Assembly: GCA_016201645.1 (NCBI GenBank)
Contig: JACQCL010000093.1
Span: 1 to 22,067, forward strand
Length of the DNA: 22,067 nucleotides
Direction of reading: 5' to 3'
Source of the DNA: Candidatus Rokuibacteriota bacterium
Lineage (GTDB): Bacteria; Methylomirabilota; Methylomirabilia; Rokubacteriales; CSP1-6
The notes beneath the pieces were generated by a model, which worked only from the letters and a program-made list of their open reading frames with translations, did not search any database and was not told where the DNA came from. Shown here piece after piece: positions 1 to 8,435 of the stretch. Position 1 is the first letter of the stretch. Every line of letters starts with the position of its first letter. The position numbers and the translations under genes are program-made.

Positions 1-73
1 AGGCGAGGGGGATCAGCGTGGCCACGCTGACCAGGAGCATTCCCGCCAGTGCAAACCGATATCGAACAAACAT
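1..73 (-). CDS. N-terminus of an unidentified membrane/exported protein (partial)
   Basis: Only the first 24 codons lie in the window and the gene continues past the left edge. The translation starts MFVRYRFALAGMLLVSVA: a short Arg-containing N-terminus followed by a hydrophobic stretch, so it is a signal peptide or a first membrane helix. A good Shine-Dalgarno (GGAGAAGG, positions 82-89) precedes the ATG, and a sigma-54-like promoter lies just upstream at 99-114. The gene follows pilR on the same strand, the place where Myxococcus and Geobacter carry pilA. However, the visible residues lack the prepilin cleavage motif (Gly-Phe-Thr-Leu-Ile-Glu), so I do not call it pilA. Function unknown. Confidence 0.6.
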   Translation of the reverse strand, partial: MFVRYRFALAGMLLVSVATLIPLA

Positions 74-98
74 ACGATTCACCTTCTCCGGGCAGAAC

Positions 99-114
99 TG
101 CACGTTTGATGCCA
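99..114 (-). promoter_or_regulatory. Candidate sigma-54 (RpoN) -24/-12 promoter
   Basis: On the minus strand this reads TGGCATCAAACGTGCA. Compared with the RpoN consensus TGGCACG-N4-TTGCW it keeps the invariant GG and GC with the required 10 bases between them. Transcription would start near position 88, leaving a leader of about 15 bases that just contains the Shine-Dalgarno of the partial gene. The neighbouring pilR encodes a sigma-54 activator. The same TGGCAT-N6-TGCA pattern recurs at 7724-7739 and 20472-20487. Confidence 0.6.
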
Positions 115-243
115 CCGGTCCATGGTCATCTCGGTCCGGAGGCAAGGGCCTAGAAAGGTTAACTTTTCGAGGAATTGACTCTGGTTTTTTGTAGTCGTTG
201 TGCGCGGGAGGTTGACGGAATTTGCTATGAGGGGTTCAAAACG

Positions 244-1641
<1,398 letters not shown>

Positions 1642-1652
1642 TATGGGGCTCC

Positions 1653-3299
1653 TCAGGTGCGCTGATCGGCTTCCGCGAGGGGGAGGCGCAGCGTGAAGGT
1701 GGTCCCGCCGCCGGGGTCGCTCCGCGCCTCGACGTCGCCACCGTGGTCCTGGACCATGCGATGGACCACCGCGAGGCCCATCCCGCTGCCCTCGGGCTTG
1801 GTCGAGAAAAAGGGCTCGAAGATGTGCGGGAGGCTCTCCGAGTTGATCCCGCTGCCGGTGTCGGCGACCCAGACCTCCAGCTTCCGCCTGTTCCGATGGG
1901 TCGCGATCCCGGCCCCGATTCGCAGTTCCCCTCCGTCCGGCATGGCCTCCAGGGCGTTGATGCAGAGGTTCCAGATGGCCTGGCGGAACTGCTGGGGATC
2001 CAGGACGGCCGACACGTCGGCGTCGTACTCCCGCACGATTTTGAGATGGGCCGGGAGGGCCCGGTGCTCGAGCAGGAGGAGGACCTCGTCAAGCACCTCT
2101 CCCACGTTCACGGGCAGGGGACGAAGGGAGGCGGGTCGCGCGTAGTCCAGGAACTCTTTGATGATCTGGTTGAGCCGGTCGGATTCCCGGAGCACCACCT
2201 GCACGAGGCGGTCTTGGTTCTTGTCGAGAGACAGCTCGCGGGTCAGCACCTCGATGGCGCCAGAAAGAGAGGCCAAAGGGTTCCGGATCTCGTGGGCGAT
2301 GTTGGCAGCCAGGCGCCCGATCGCGGACAGGCGGTCCGCCCGCCGCATTCGCTCTTCCATCTCTTTGATGGCGGAGAGGTCCTGGAACACGCCGATGATC
2401 CCCGCCAGGTCCCCTCGGCCCGAGCGGACGGGCCAGAATGAAATCCCCAGGGGCACTTCGCGCCCGTCCTTACGCCGGAACCGCATCTCGTGCCGCCGGA
2501 CCTGCCAACCCTCAAGGCGCGTGGAGCGCTCGACTTCCTCCCGGGGGATCTCATCACCAAAGATGGATTCCCAGAGACGCCCCGTCGCCTCCCGGGATTC
2601 GTAGCCGGTGATCTCCTCGGCGGCGCGGTTCATCGCCGTGATCCGCCGGTCCAGATCCATGCCGACGAGACCCGAGCCCATGGATTCGAAGATCAGGTCC
2701 TTGAAGGCGTGGAGGTCGGAGAGGTCCTCGCGCTGGTTTTCGAGGGTCCGATGCGCCGCGTGGTACTGCCCCGCCAGCGAGCCGGCGAGGACGGCGACAA
2801 CGAGGAAGGCGGCGGTGTTGAGGAACATCGTCATGATCTCTAGGCCGGAAACCTCCGCGTGCTCCGCGAGCGCACTCACGGAGAAGCCCCAGCGGCCCAG
2901 CACGAGGCCCGTGTAGAGGAGGCTCGAGAGGCCGGCGATGACGAGCCCTCCCGGTCGCGCGAGAAGGACACAGGCCGCCGTCACCACGAGCACGTAGAGG
3001 AACGCGAAAACGCTCCGTGGTCCCCCGGTGAGCGCGACGATGGCCGTCACCAGGGCTGTGTCGAAGATCAGCTGAAGCCAGGCAAACCGCCGGAGGCTCC
3101 CGGGGCTGGGCTTGAGGAGGAGGAAGGTTCCCGAGGCGGTCATCGCGCCCGTGAGGCAGAGCGCGAGCGGGAGAAAAGGGTAGAGGAGCCCACCCCACAA
3201 CGCCAGCACCCCGGCGATCCCGAAAAGGAGGCCGGCTGCTAGCAGCCGGACCACGCTGAGTCCGCGGAGGGCCGCTGAGAGGTTGGGGACCTCGAGCAC
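1653..3299 (-). CDS. pilS: Membrane sensor histidine kinase PilS
   Basis: This 548-residue kinase is the expected partner of the adjacent PilR. The N-terminal 175 residues hold about six hydrophobic segments (roughly 18-37, 40-62, 74-91, 97-114, 118-136, 155-176), the integral membrane sensor typical of PilS. A short coiled linker leads to a PAS domain (about 200-312). The HisKA box AHEIRNPL contains phospho-accepting H336. The HATPase_c domain (about 435-540) shows the N box around N444/N448, the G1 box DTGSGI (480-485), the F box FEPFF (494-498) and the G2 box GSGMGLA (504-510). The start is GTG with a weak ribosome site, 9 bases after the pilC stop, so translation is probably coupled to pilC. 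In Pseudomonas PilS senses pilin in the inner membrane; the signal here is not evident. Confidence 0.88.
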   Translation of the reverse strand: MLEVPNLSAALRGLSVVRLLAAGLLFGIAGVLALWGGLLYPFLPLALCLTGAMTASGTFLLLKPSPGSLRRFAWLQLIFDTALVTAIVALTGGPRSVFAFLYVLVVTAACVLLARPGGLVIAGLSSLLYTGLVLGRWGFSVSALAEHAEVSGLEIMTMFLNTAAFLVVAVLAGSLAGQYHAAHRTLENQREDLSDLHAFKDLIFESMGSGLVGMDLDRRITAMNRAAEEITGYESREATGRLWESIFGDEIPREEVERSTRLEGWQVRRHEMRFRRKDGREVPLGISFWPVRSGRGDLAGIIGVFQDLSAIKEMEERMRRADRLSAIGRLAANIAHEIRNPLASLSGAIEVLTRELSLDKNQDRLVQVVLRESDRLNQIIKEFLDYARPASLRPLPVNVGEVLDEVLLLLEHRALPAHLKIVREYDADVSAVLDPQQFRQAIWNLCINALEAMPDGGELRIGAGIATHRNRRKLEVWVADTGSGINSESLPHIFEPFFSTKPEGSGMGLAVVHRMVQDHGGDVEARSDPGGGTTFTLRLPLAEADQRT

Positions 3300-3308
3300 C
3301 GCCGTGCG

Positions 3309-4520
3309 CTACTTGACGAGAGTCACCAGCCGGAAGATCGGGAGGTACATCGCGATGACCAGGCCGCCGATGACCACGCCCAGAAACACGATCATGAGCG
3401 GCTCGAGCAGGGCGGTGAGCGCGGTGACCGCGGTGTCCACCTCGTCATCGTAAAAGTCGGCGATCTTGTTGAGCATCGCGTCCAGGGCCCCTGTCTGCTC
3501 GCCCACCGAGATCATCTGGACCACCATGGGGGGAAAGACCGTGGAGGCCTTGAGGGGCTCCGCCAGCGTTTTTCCGGCGGTCACCGAAGCCCGGGTGTCC
3601 AAGACCGCCTTCTCCACAACCCTGTTGCCCGCCGTCCGGGCAGTGATGCGGAGTCCTTCAAGGATGGGAACGCCGGAGGAGACCAGCGTGCCGAGGGTCC
3701 GGGTAAAGCGGGCCACGGCCACCTTTCGGATGAGCGTGCCGAACACAGGGAGCTTGAGGAGGAGCGCGTCAATGACCGATTTTCCGCCCTCGGTCCTGTA
3801 GTAGGCGCGGATACCCACTACGATACCCACCGCCCCCGCGAGGACGAGCCACCAGAAGCGCTGGACAAAGTCCGACAGCCTGATGACGATCACCGTCGGC
3901 AGGGGGAGGTCCGCCCCCATCTGGGAGAACATCTTCGCGAAGGTCGGGATCACGAACGTGAGCATGAAGATCACGACGATGAAGGCGACCCCCACGATGG
4001 TCGCGGGGTAGATCATCGCAGATTTCACTTTTCGCTTGAGAGCCGCCGCCTTTTCGATGTACACGGAGAGACGCTGGAGCACCGTATCCAGGATACCGCC
4101 CGCCTCCCCGACCTCCACCAGGTTCACGAAGAGCTCATCGAATGTCCTCGGGTGCCTGCGCAGGGCGTCGGCTAGGGTCGAGCCTGCTTCCACGTTCCCG
4201 GCCACCTTGGTGGTCACCGTCCGGAGAATCCTCGACTCGCTCTGCTCGGCAAGGATCGACAGGCACTGTACCAAGGGAAGGCCCGCGTCCACCATGGTCG
4301 AGAACTGACGGGTGAAGATGGCCATCTCTTTGTCCTTGACCTTCCCGCCAAGACGCCCGCGAACCCCGGTCCGCGCCGGGCCGCCGGCCTTTTCCTTGAT
4401 GGAGGTGACGAGGATGGCCTTGCGGCGGAGCTCGGCGACGGCCGCCGTGCGATCCGGCGCCTCGATCTCTCCGGCCGTGGAGCCCTGGGTGGTGCGTCCC
4501 TGATACGCAAAGACCGCCAT
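3309..4520 (-). CDS. pilC: Type IV pilus inner-membrane platform protein PilC
   Basis: This 403-residue protein belongs to the GspF/PilC family, at the usual length. It has two tandem T2SSF domains (about 70-195 and 273-395), each beginning with the family pattern FTRQFSTMVDAGLPL (69-83) or ARFTRTLGTLVSSGVP (270-285). The characteristic GEAGG (138-142) and GEQTG (340-344) motifs are both present. Membrane helices are evident at about 173-193, 223-240 and 373-395. PilC anchors the pilus assembly machinery and couples the cytoplasmic ATPases PilB and PilT to pilin insertion and removal. The gene sits 12 bases after pilT and 9 before pilS, inside one operon. Confidence 0.93.
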   Translation of the reverse strand: MAVFAYQGRTTQGSTAGEIEAPDRTAAVAELRRKAILVTSIKEKAGGPARTGVRGRLGGKVKDKEMAIFTRQFSTMVDAGLPLVQCLSILAEQSESRILRTVTTKVAGNVEAGSTLADALRRHPRTFDELFVNLVEVGEAGGILDTVLQRLSVYIEKAAALKRKVKSAMIYPATIVGVAFIVVIFMLTFVIPTFAKMFSQMGADLPLPTVIVIRLSDFVQRFWWLVLAGAVGIVVGIRAYYRTEGGKSVIDALLLKLPVFGTLIRKVAVARFTRTLGTLVSSGVPILEGLRITARTAGNRVVEKAVLDTRASVTAGKTLAEPLKASTVFPPMVVQMISVGEQTGALDAMLNKIADFYDDEVDTAVTALTALLEPLMIVFLGVVIGGLVIAMYLPIFRLVTLVK

Positions 4521-4532
4521 TGCGCTCCCTCC

Positions 4533-5642
4533 TCAGCGCCTCGCGAACGGGGTCGCTTCCGCGACGGCGCGCGCCCCCGTCCCGGCCAGGAGCTGGTTGA
4601 GCTCATCGGGCAGCGTGGACCGGTTCAGGCCCTCGTCGCGGCTGATGAGGCCTCGCTGCACCAGTAAGGCCAGCGATTGGTTCATGGTCTGCATCCCGAA
4701 TTTCGTCCCCGCCTGCATGGCGGAGTAGATCTGGTGGATCTTCTCTTCTCGGATCAGGTTCCGGATTGCGGGGGTGTTGATCATGATCTCCAGCGCCATC
4801 ACCCGGCCCCGTCCGTCGGCTCGCGGGATCAACGCCTGCGAGAGCACGCCTTCCAGCACCAACGAGAGCTGGGACCGGACCTGGGGCTGCTGATGGGGAG
4901 GGAAAACGTCAATGATGCGGTTCATGGTCTGGGCGCACGAGTTGGTGTGCAGGGTCGCCAGCGTGAGGTGGCCGGTCTCCGCGATCGTCAGGGCCGCCGC
5001 GATCGTTTCCAGATCGCGCATCTCACCGATGAGCACGACGTCGGGATCCTGGCGGAGGACGTATTTCAGCGCGCTGGTGAAGGAGTGGGTGTCAGAGAAG
5101 ACCTCGCGTTGATTCACCATGCATTTTTTGTGCTGGTGGACGAACTCGATGGGATCCTCGATCGTGACGATGTGGTCGGAGCGTTCGTTGTTGATCTTGT
5201 CGATCATGGCCGCGAGCGTCGTGGACTTCCCGGCTCCGGTCGGTCCGGTGACGAGCACCAGGCCCTTCGGGCGCTCGGCGAGCTGCGCGACGACCGCGGG
5301 AAGGCCCAGGTCCTCGAAGCTGCGGATCTTGAACGGGATCACGCGGATGGCCGCGGCTGCCGCCCCGCGCTGCCGGAACACGTTGCAGCGGAAGCGGGCC
5401 AGCCCCTGGATGCCGAAGGAGAGGTCCAGCTCGTTGTCCTCCTCGAACTTCTGCTTTTGTGCTTCGTTCAGGACGCTGTAGGCCAGCCGTTGCGTGTCCT
5501 GGGGGGTCAGCACTTCGAACTCTGTGAGCGGGACCAGCCTCCCGTGCAGCCGGATCTGCGGATACGTCCCGGTAGTGATGTGGAGGTCGGACCCCCCGCG
5601 GTCGATCAAGATGGTCAGCAGCTCGTGCATCGTTGCGGCCAT
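4533..5642 (-). CDS. pilT: Type IV pilus retraction ATPase PilT
   Basis: This 369-residue hexameric ATPase powers pilus retraction and hence twitching motility and DNA uptake. Seen directly: Walker A GPTGAGKST (133-141), an Asp box around ATIEDPIE-type residues (159-166, here VTIEDPIE), Walker B DVVLIGEMRD (201-210), and the His box TGHLTLATLHTN (223-234). The PilT-specific AIRNLIRE motif (292-299), required for retraction, separates it from PilB. The start at 5642 is preceded by GGGGGA at a workable distance; an internal ATG four codons later is too far from it. The C-terminal tail after about 345 is Ala-rich and probably disordered. It lies 64 bases after pilB and 12 bases before pilC. Confidence 0.94.
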   Translation of the reverse strand: MAATMHELLTILIDRGGSDLHITTGTYPQIRLHGRLVPLTEFEVLTPQDTQRLAYSVLNEAQKQKFEEDNELDLSFGIQGLARFRCNVFRQRGAAAAAIRVIPFKIRSFEDLGLPAVVAQLAERPKGLVLVTGPTGAGKSTTLAAMIDKINNERSDHIVTIEDPIEFVHQHKKCMVNQREVFSDTHSFTSALKYVLRQDPDVVLIGEMRDLETIAAALTIAETGHLTLATLHTNSCAQTMNRIIDVFPPHQQPQVRSQLSLVLEGVLSQALIPRADGRGRVMALEIMINTPAIRNLIREEKIHQIYSAMQAGTKFGMQTMNQSLALLVQRGLISRDEGLNRSTLPDELNQLLAGTGARAVAEATPFARR

Positions 5643-5706
5643 GTATCACCGTCCCCCTATTCGGAGTTTATGATTGAGTCAAAGCTCCAGCGGCTCCGTG
5701 TCACGC

Positions 5707-7446
5707 TCAGCCGAGGGTCACGCGGAGAATCTCCTCCGCAGTGGTCTGTCCTTCAAGAACCTTCATGAGCCCCGCCTGGCGGAGGGTCTTCATTCCCTGC
5801 TGCGTCGCCAGGTCGCGGAGTTCGGTCGAGTTTGCGCCGCGAAGAATGAGTTCGCGGATCTCGGGGGTCACCGGCATGACCTCGTAGATGGCGGTTCGGC
5901 CCTTCATCCCCGTAAAGTTGCACGCCTGACAGCCCTTTCCTTTGTAAATCGTCACCTTCCCCAGCCCCTGGGGGACATGCCCGTAGGGCGTCAGGCTCTC
6001 CTCGTCGGCCTCGTAGGGGTCGCGGCACTCCTTGCAGACTCGGCGCGCCAAGCGCTGGGCCATCACCATGAGGACGGAGGAGGCCACCAGGAAGGGCGGG
6101 ATTCCCATGTCCTGGAGCCGAGCAATAGTGCCTGGGGCGTCGTTGGTGTGAAGGGTGGAGAACACCAGGTGCCCGGTCAGCGCTGCCCGGATGGCGATCT
6201 GGGCGGTCTCGAGGTCGCGGGTCTCGCCCACCAGGATGACGTCGGGGTCCTGGCGGAGGAACGACCGCAGAACCGCCGCGAACGTGCGCCCGATCTCTTC
6301 GTTGATCTGGACCTGGTTGATCCCCTTCAGGTTGTACTCCACGGGGTCTTCCGCGGTCATGATGTTGATGTCGGGGGAGTTGATCGTGTGGATGGCGGAG
6401 TAGAGGGTTGTCGTCTTCCCGGAGCCGGTCGGCCCCGTGATCAGGACCATCCCGTAGGGCTGGTGGATCGCCTTCTTGAAGTTCTCCATGCTCCAGTCGT
6501 CGAACCCGAGCTTCGCCAGGTCGAGGGTGAGGGCCTCCTTGTCCAGAATTCGCATGACGATCTTCTCGCCAAAGATCGTCGGAAGCGACGAGACGCGGAG
6601 GTCGATCTCCCGATTCGAGTACCGAATCTTGATCCGGCCGTCCTGGGGGAGCCGGCGCTCAGCGATATCGAGGTTGGCCATGATCTTCACGCGCGACAGG
6701 AGCGCGGCCTCCAGCCGCTTCGGCGGCGCCATCATCTCCTGGAGGACCCCGTCAATGCGGTAGCGGACCCGGAAGACCTTCTCGTACGGCTCCAGGTGGA
6801 TGTCGGAAGACCCTCGGCGGATGGCGTCGGTCAGGATGAGGTTCACGAGCTTGACGACCGGCGCCTCCTCGGAGGCGTCCTTGAGCTCGAAGATGTCTAC
6901 CTTCGACGGGGCGGCGTCCTCCCCGCCCTCCACGAGCTCCACGTCGGGGGCTTCCCCCTCCATGGCGGTGATGACCTCGCTGAGGGCCGAGGACTGTGGT
7001 TCATAGATGCGTTCGATGGTCTGGCGGATGGCCCCCTGGGAGGCCACGACCGGGAGCACCTGGAGGTTGGTCATGAAGGCGACGTCGTCCAGGGCGAAGA
7101 CGTTCGTCGGGTCGGCCATCGCCAGCGTGAGCGCGTTGCCCGTCCGCTTCACGGGAAGCACTTCGTACTTCCTGGCGATTTGGGCCGGGACCAGCTTAAC
7201 AACGTCGGGGTCGATGTCGAGTTGAGAAAGCGTGATCGAGGGGATGCCGTACTGGCGGGAGAGAAAGCCGATCAGCTGATCTTCGTGGATGGACCCCAGC
7301 CGGACGAGGATCGTCCCGAGCTTCTCGTTGGAGCCCTTTTGCTCGGAGAGAGCCCGTTGCAGCTGCTCCTGGGAGATAAGCCCCTCGTTGACGAGAAGAT
7401 CGCCCAGGCGTCGACTAACTGGTTGTCCGACTTTACTCTGTGCCAT
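5707..7446 (-). CDS. pilB: Type IV pilus extension ATPase PilB
   Basis: This 579-residue GspE/PilB-family ATPase drives pilin polymerisation at the inner membrane. The N-terminus has two copies of the MshEN-type motif (RLGDLLVNEGLI...ALSEQ, 13-36; KLGTILVRLGSI...FLSRQ, 42-65). This module binds cyclic di-GMP in MshE and related PilB proteins. The ATPase core shows Walker A GPTGSGKTT (338-346), an Asp box TAEDPVEY (364-371), Walker B DVILVGETRD (402-411) and the His box TGHLVFSTLHTN (424-435). A zinc-binding tetracysteine (C471, C474, C506, C509) is intact. The start at 7446 has no strong Shine-Dalgarno; an upstream ATG at about 7462 is out of frame. It is the first gene of the pilus operon, and a sigma-54-like promoter lies about 270 bases upstream. 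Confidence 0.94.
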   Translation of the reverse strand: MAQSKVGQPVSRRLGDLLVNEGLISQEQLQRALSEQKGSNEKLGTILVRLGSIHEDQLIGFLSRQYGIPSITLSQLDIDPDVVKLVPAQIARKYEVLPVKRTGNALTLAMADPTNVFALDDVAFMTNLQVLPVVASQGAIRQTIERIYEPQSSALSEVITAMEGEAPDVELVEGGEDAAPSKVDIFELKDASEEAPVVKLVNLILTDAIRRGSSDIHLEPYEKVFRVRYRIDGVLQEMMAPPKRLEAALLSRVKIMANLDIAERRLPQDGRIKIRYSNREIDLRVSSLPTIFGEKIVMRILDKEALTLDLAKLGFDDWSMENFKKAIHQPYGMVLITGPTGSGKTTTLYSAIHTINSPDINIMTAEDPVEYNLKGINQVQINEEIGRTFAAVLRSFLRQDPDVILVGETRDLETAQIAIRAALTGHLVFSTLHTNDAPGTIARLQDMGIPPFLVASSVLMVMAQRLARRVCKECRDPYEADEESLTPYGHVPQGLGKVTIYKGKGCQACNFTGMKGRTAIYEVMPVTPEIRELILRGANSTELRDLATQQGMKTLRQAGLMKVLEGQTTAEEILRVTLG

Positions 7447-7723
7447 GAAGCGTTTTCAACATGGTCAGGCGTGATTCCGGATAGTGTAACTCACGCGGCC
7501 CGTTCTACGCATTTTGTAAATCCTAGCGGGCCTCGCCGGTCCAGGACAAAGCGAGAAAGCCCATTCCGCGAGCGAGGAAGGGCATGAAAGGGAGATCTGC
7601 TGGCCGTCGGCAATGGCTAACCCCAACGGCTCTTCTGGGTAACGTCCCGGCTCTCATCCACCAATTTTCTCGGTGCCTGCGCGGTTTACGCCCTTCTAAG
7701 ATTGGCCCCGGGGGGATTTGATC
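7447..7723 (-). other. Long gene-free leader region ahead of pilB
   Basis: With 7724-7898 this makes the 452-base stretch without a gene. If the sigma-54-like box at 7724-7739 is used, pilB mRNA would carry a leader of about 265 bases. Read on the minus strand it is G-rich with several possible short stems, for example GCCGT/ACGGC at 7603-7607 with 7626-7630. Fragments such as GGGCGTAAACC, GGGACG and GGGGTTAGCC loosely recall cyclic di-GMP-I riboswitch pieces, but spacing and the conserved core do not match, so I do not assign a family. The two small ORFs here show no convincing start or protein character. Confidence 0.3.
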
Positions 7724-7739
7724 TGCAGGGAGGATGCCA
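7724..7739 (-). promoter_or_regulatory. Candidate sigma-54 (RpoN) -24/-12 promoter of pilB
   Basis: On the minus strand this reads TGGCATCCTCCCTGCA, sharing TGGCATC and TGCA at identical spacing with the box at 99-114. GG and GC are separated by exactly 10 bases. The predicted start is near 7712, about 265 bases upstream of the pilB ATG, and no other gene lies between. Because PilR is encoded in the same operon, this would let PilR regulate its own synthesis and the pilus motor. Transcription was not tested. Confidence 0.55.
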
Positions 7740-7814
7740 GGATTCCCCACCAGACGTAAGTGTCTTGAAATATTGTTCTTTCGTCATCGGAGCCCATGAA
7801 AATTGGGCGGAATA

Positions 7815-7848
7815 GTGTCGTGCTGACACACGCGTGGACCTGAGTGTC
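7815..7848. repeat. Triple GTGTC/GACAC inverted-repeat cluster
   Basis: GTGTC (7815-7819), GACAC (7825-7829) and GTGTC (7844-7848) form two overlapping inverted repeats: GTGTC-N5-GACAC and TGACAC-N14-GTGTCA (7824-7849). They lie between the macrodomain stop codon and the candidate pilB sigma-54 box, roughly 100 bases upstream of the latter's start point. This is where enhancer sites for NtrC-family activators usually lie. TGTC-containing motifs have been described for Pseudomonas PilR sites, so an activator site is possible; a folded mRNA end for the macrodomain gene is the alternative. Confidence 0.35.
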
Positions 7849-7898
7849 ACGGTTGGAATCGTCAGAAGATCGACAGGAGGAAACTGCCACCTTCGCTC

Positions 7899-8435
7899 TT
7901 ACTTCCCTCCGCGCAGGCGATTCAAGGTGTCGGTAAACGCCTTCCAGGCCTCTTCCTGATACAGGACGAAAACAATCTTCCTGAGGCTGGTGTTTCCACC
8001 CTCGATGTGGGAGAGCACTGCGCCCAACATCGCCTCGGCGGCCTGCGCGGGAGGGAAGCCGCCGACCCCCGTTCCCAGGGCGGGGAAAGCAATGGAGGAA
8101 AGCTTGTGCTTGTTGGCAATGGCGAGACTCGAGCGGGTAGCCTGGGCGATCTTGTTGGCGTCGGTTTTTAAATCCTGCCCCATGGCGGCGGCGTGGATCA
8201 CGTGTGTGGCGGGCAGATTACCCGCCGTGGTGATCACCGCTTCGCCCACTTCGACCGGGCCCTGGCGGACCGCTTCCTCTTCGATAATGACTCCTCCCTT
8301 TCGCTTGATGGCGCTCGCGACGCCGGCTCCCATCCAGAGATGCGAGTTGGCCGCGTTGACGATGGCGTCCACCTCCAATTCGGTGAGGTCGCCCCGTTCA
8401 ATCAGGAGGTCAGTCTTACCAACTTTGACCTTCAT
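7899..8435 (-). CDS. Macrodomain protein (ADP-ribose / O-acetyl-ADP-ribose binding)
   Basis: This 178-residue protein is a single macrodomain. Visible ligand-binding elements are GD (15-16), the NAAN loop (27-30), the glycine-rich GAGVA turn (36-40) and the phosphate loop GTGVGGFP (121-128), within the usual AxxNAAN...ALGTGxGGFP arrangement. The family binds ADP-ribose and often removes it or its O-acetyl form; the exact substrate cannot be read here. The start codon overlaps the mazG stop (ATGA at 8432-8435), so the two are translationally coupled. MazG destroys non-canonical nucleoside triphosphates, so a shared nucleotide-housekeeping role is plausible but inferred. Confidence 0.88.
   Translation of the reverse strand: MKVKVGKTDLLIERGDLTELEVDAIVNAANSHLWMGAGVASAIKRKGGVIIEEEAVRQGPVEVGEAVITTAGNLPATHVIHAAAMGQDLKTDANKIAQATRSSLAIANKHKLSSIAFPALGTGVGGFPPAQAAEAMLGAVLSHIEGGNTSLRKIVFVLYQEEAWKAFTDTLNRLRGGK

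Noticed and set aside
1..73. pilA at the left edge
   Set aside because: Position fits, but the first 24 residues lack the prepilin peptidase motif and Glu5-type pilin start.
5674..7587. 637-codon plus-strand open frame antisense to pilB
   Set aside because: Shadow of the pilB reading frame; low-complexity charged translation without family features.
7560..7700. Cyclic di-GMP-I riboswitch (GEMM) in the pilB leader
   Set aside because: Short fragments resemble the consensus, but the core GACGCAAAGCC and helix spacing are missing; kept only as a question.
7696..7890. 64-codon minus-strand ORF after the macrodomain gene
   Set aside because: GTG start without a suitable ribosome site, no conserved character, and it spans the sigma-54-like box and repeat cluster.
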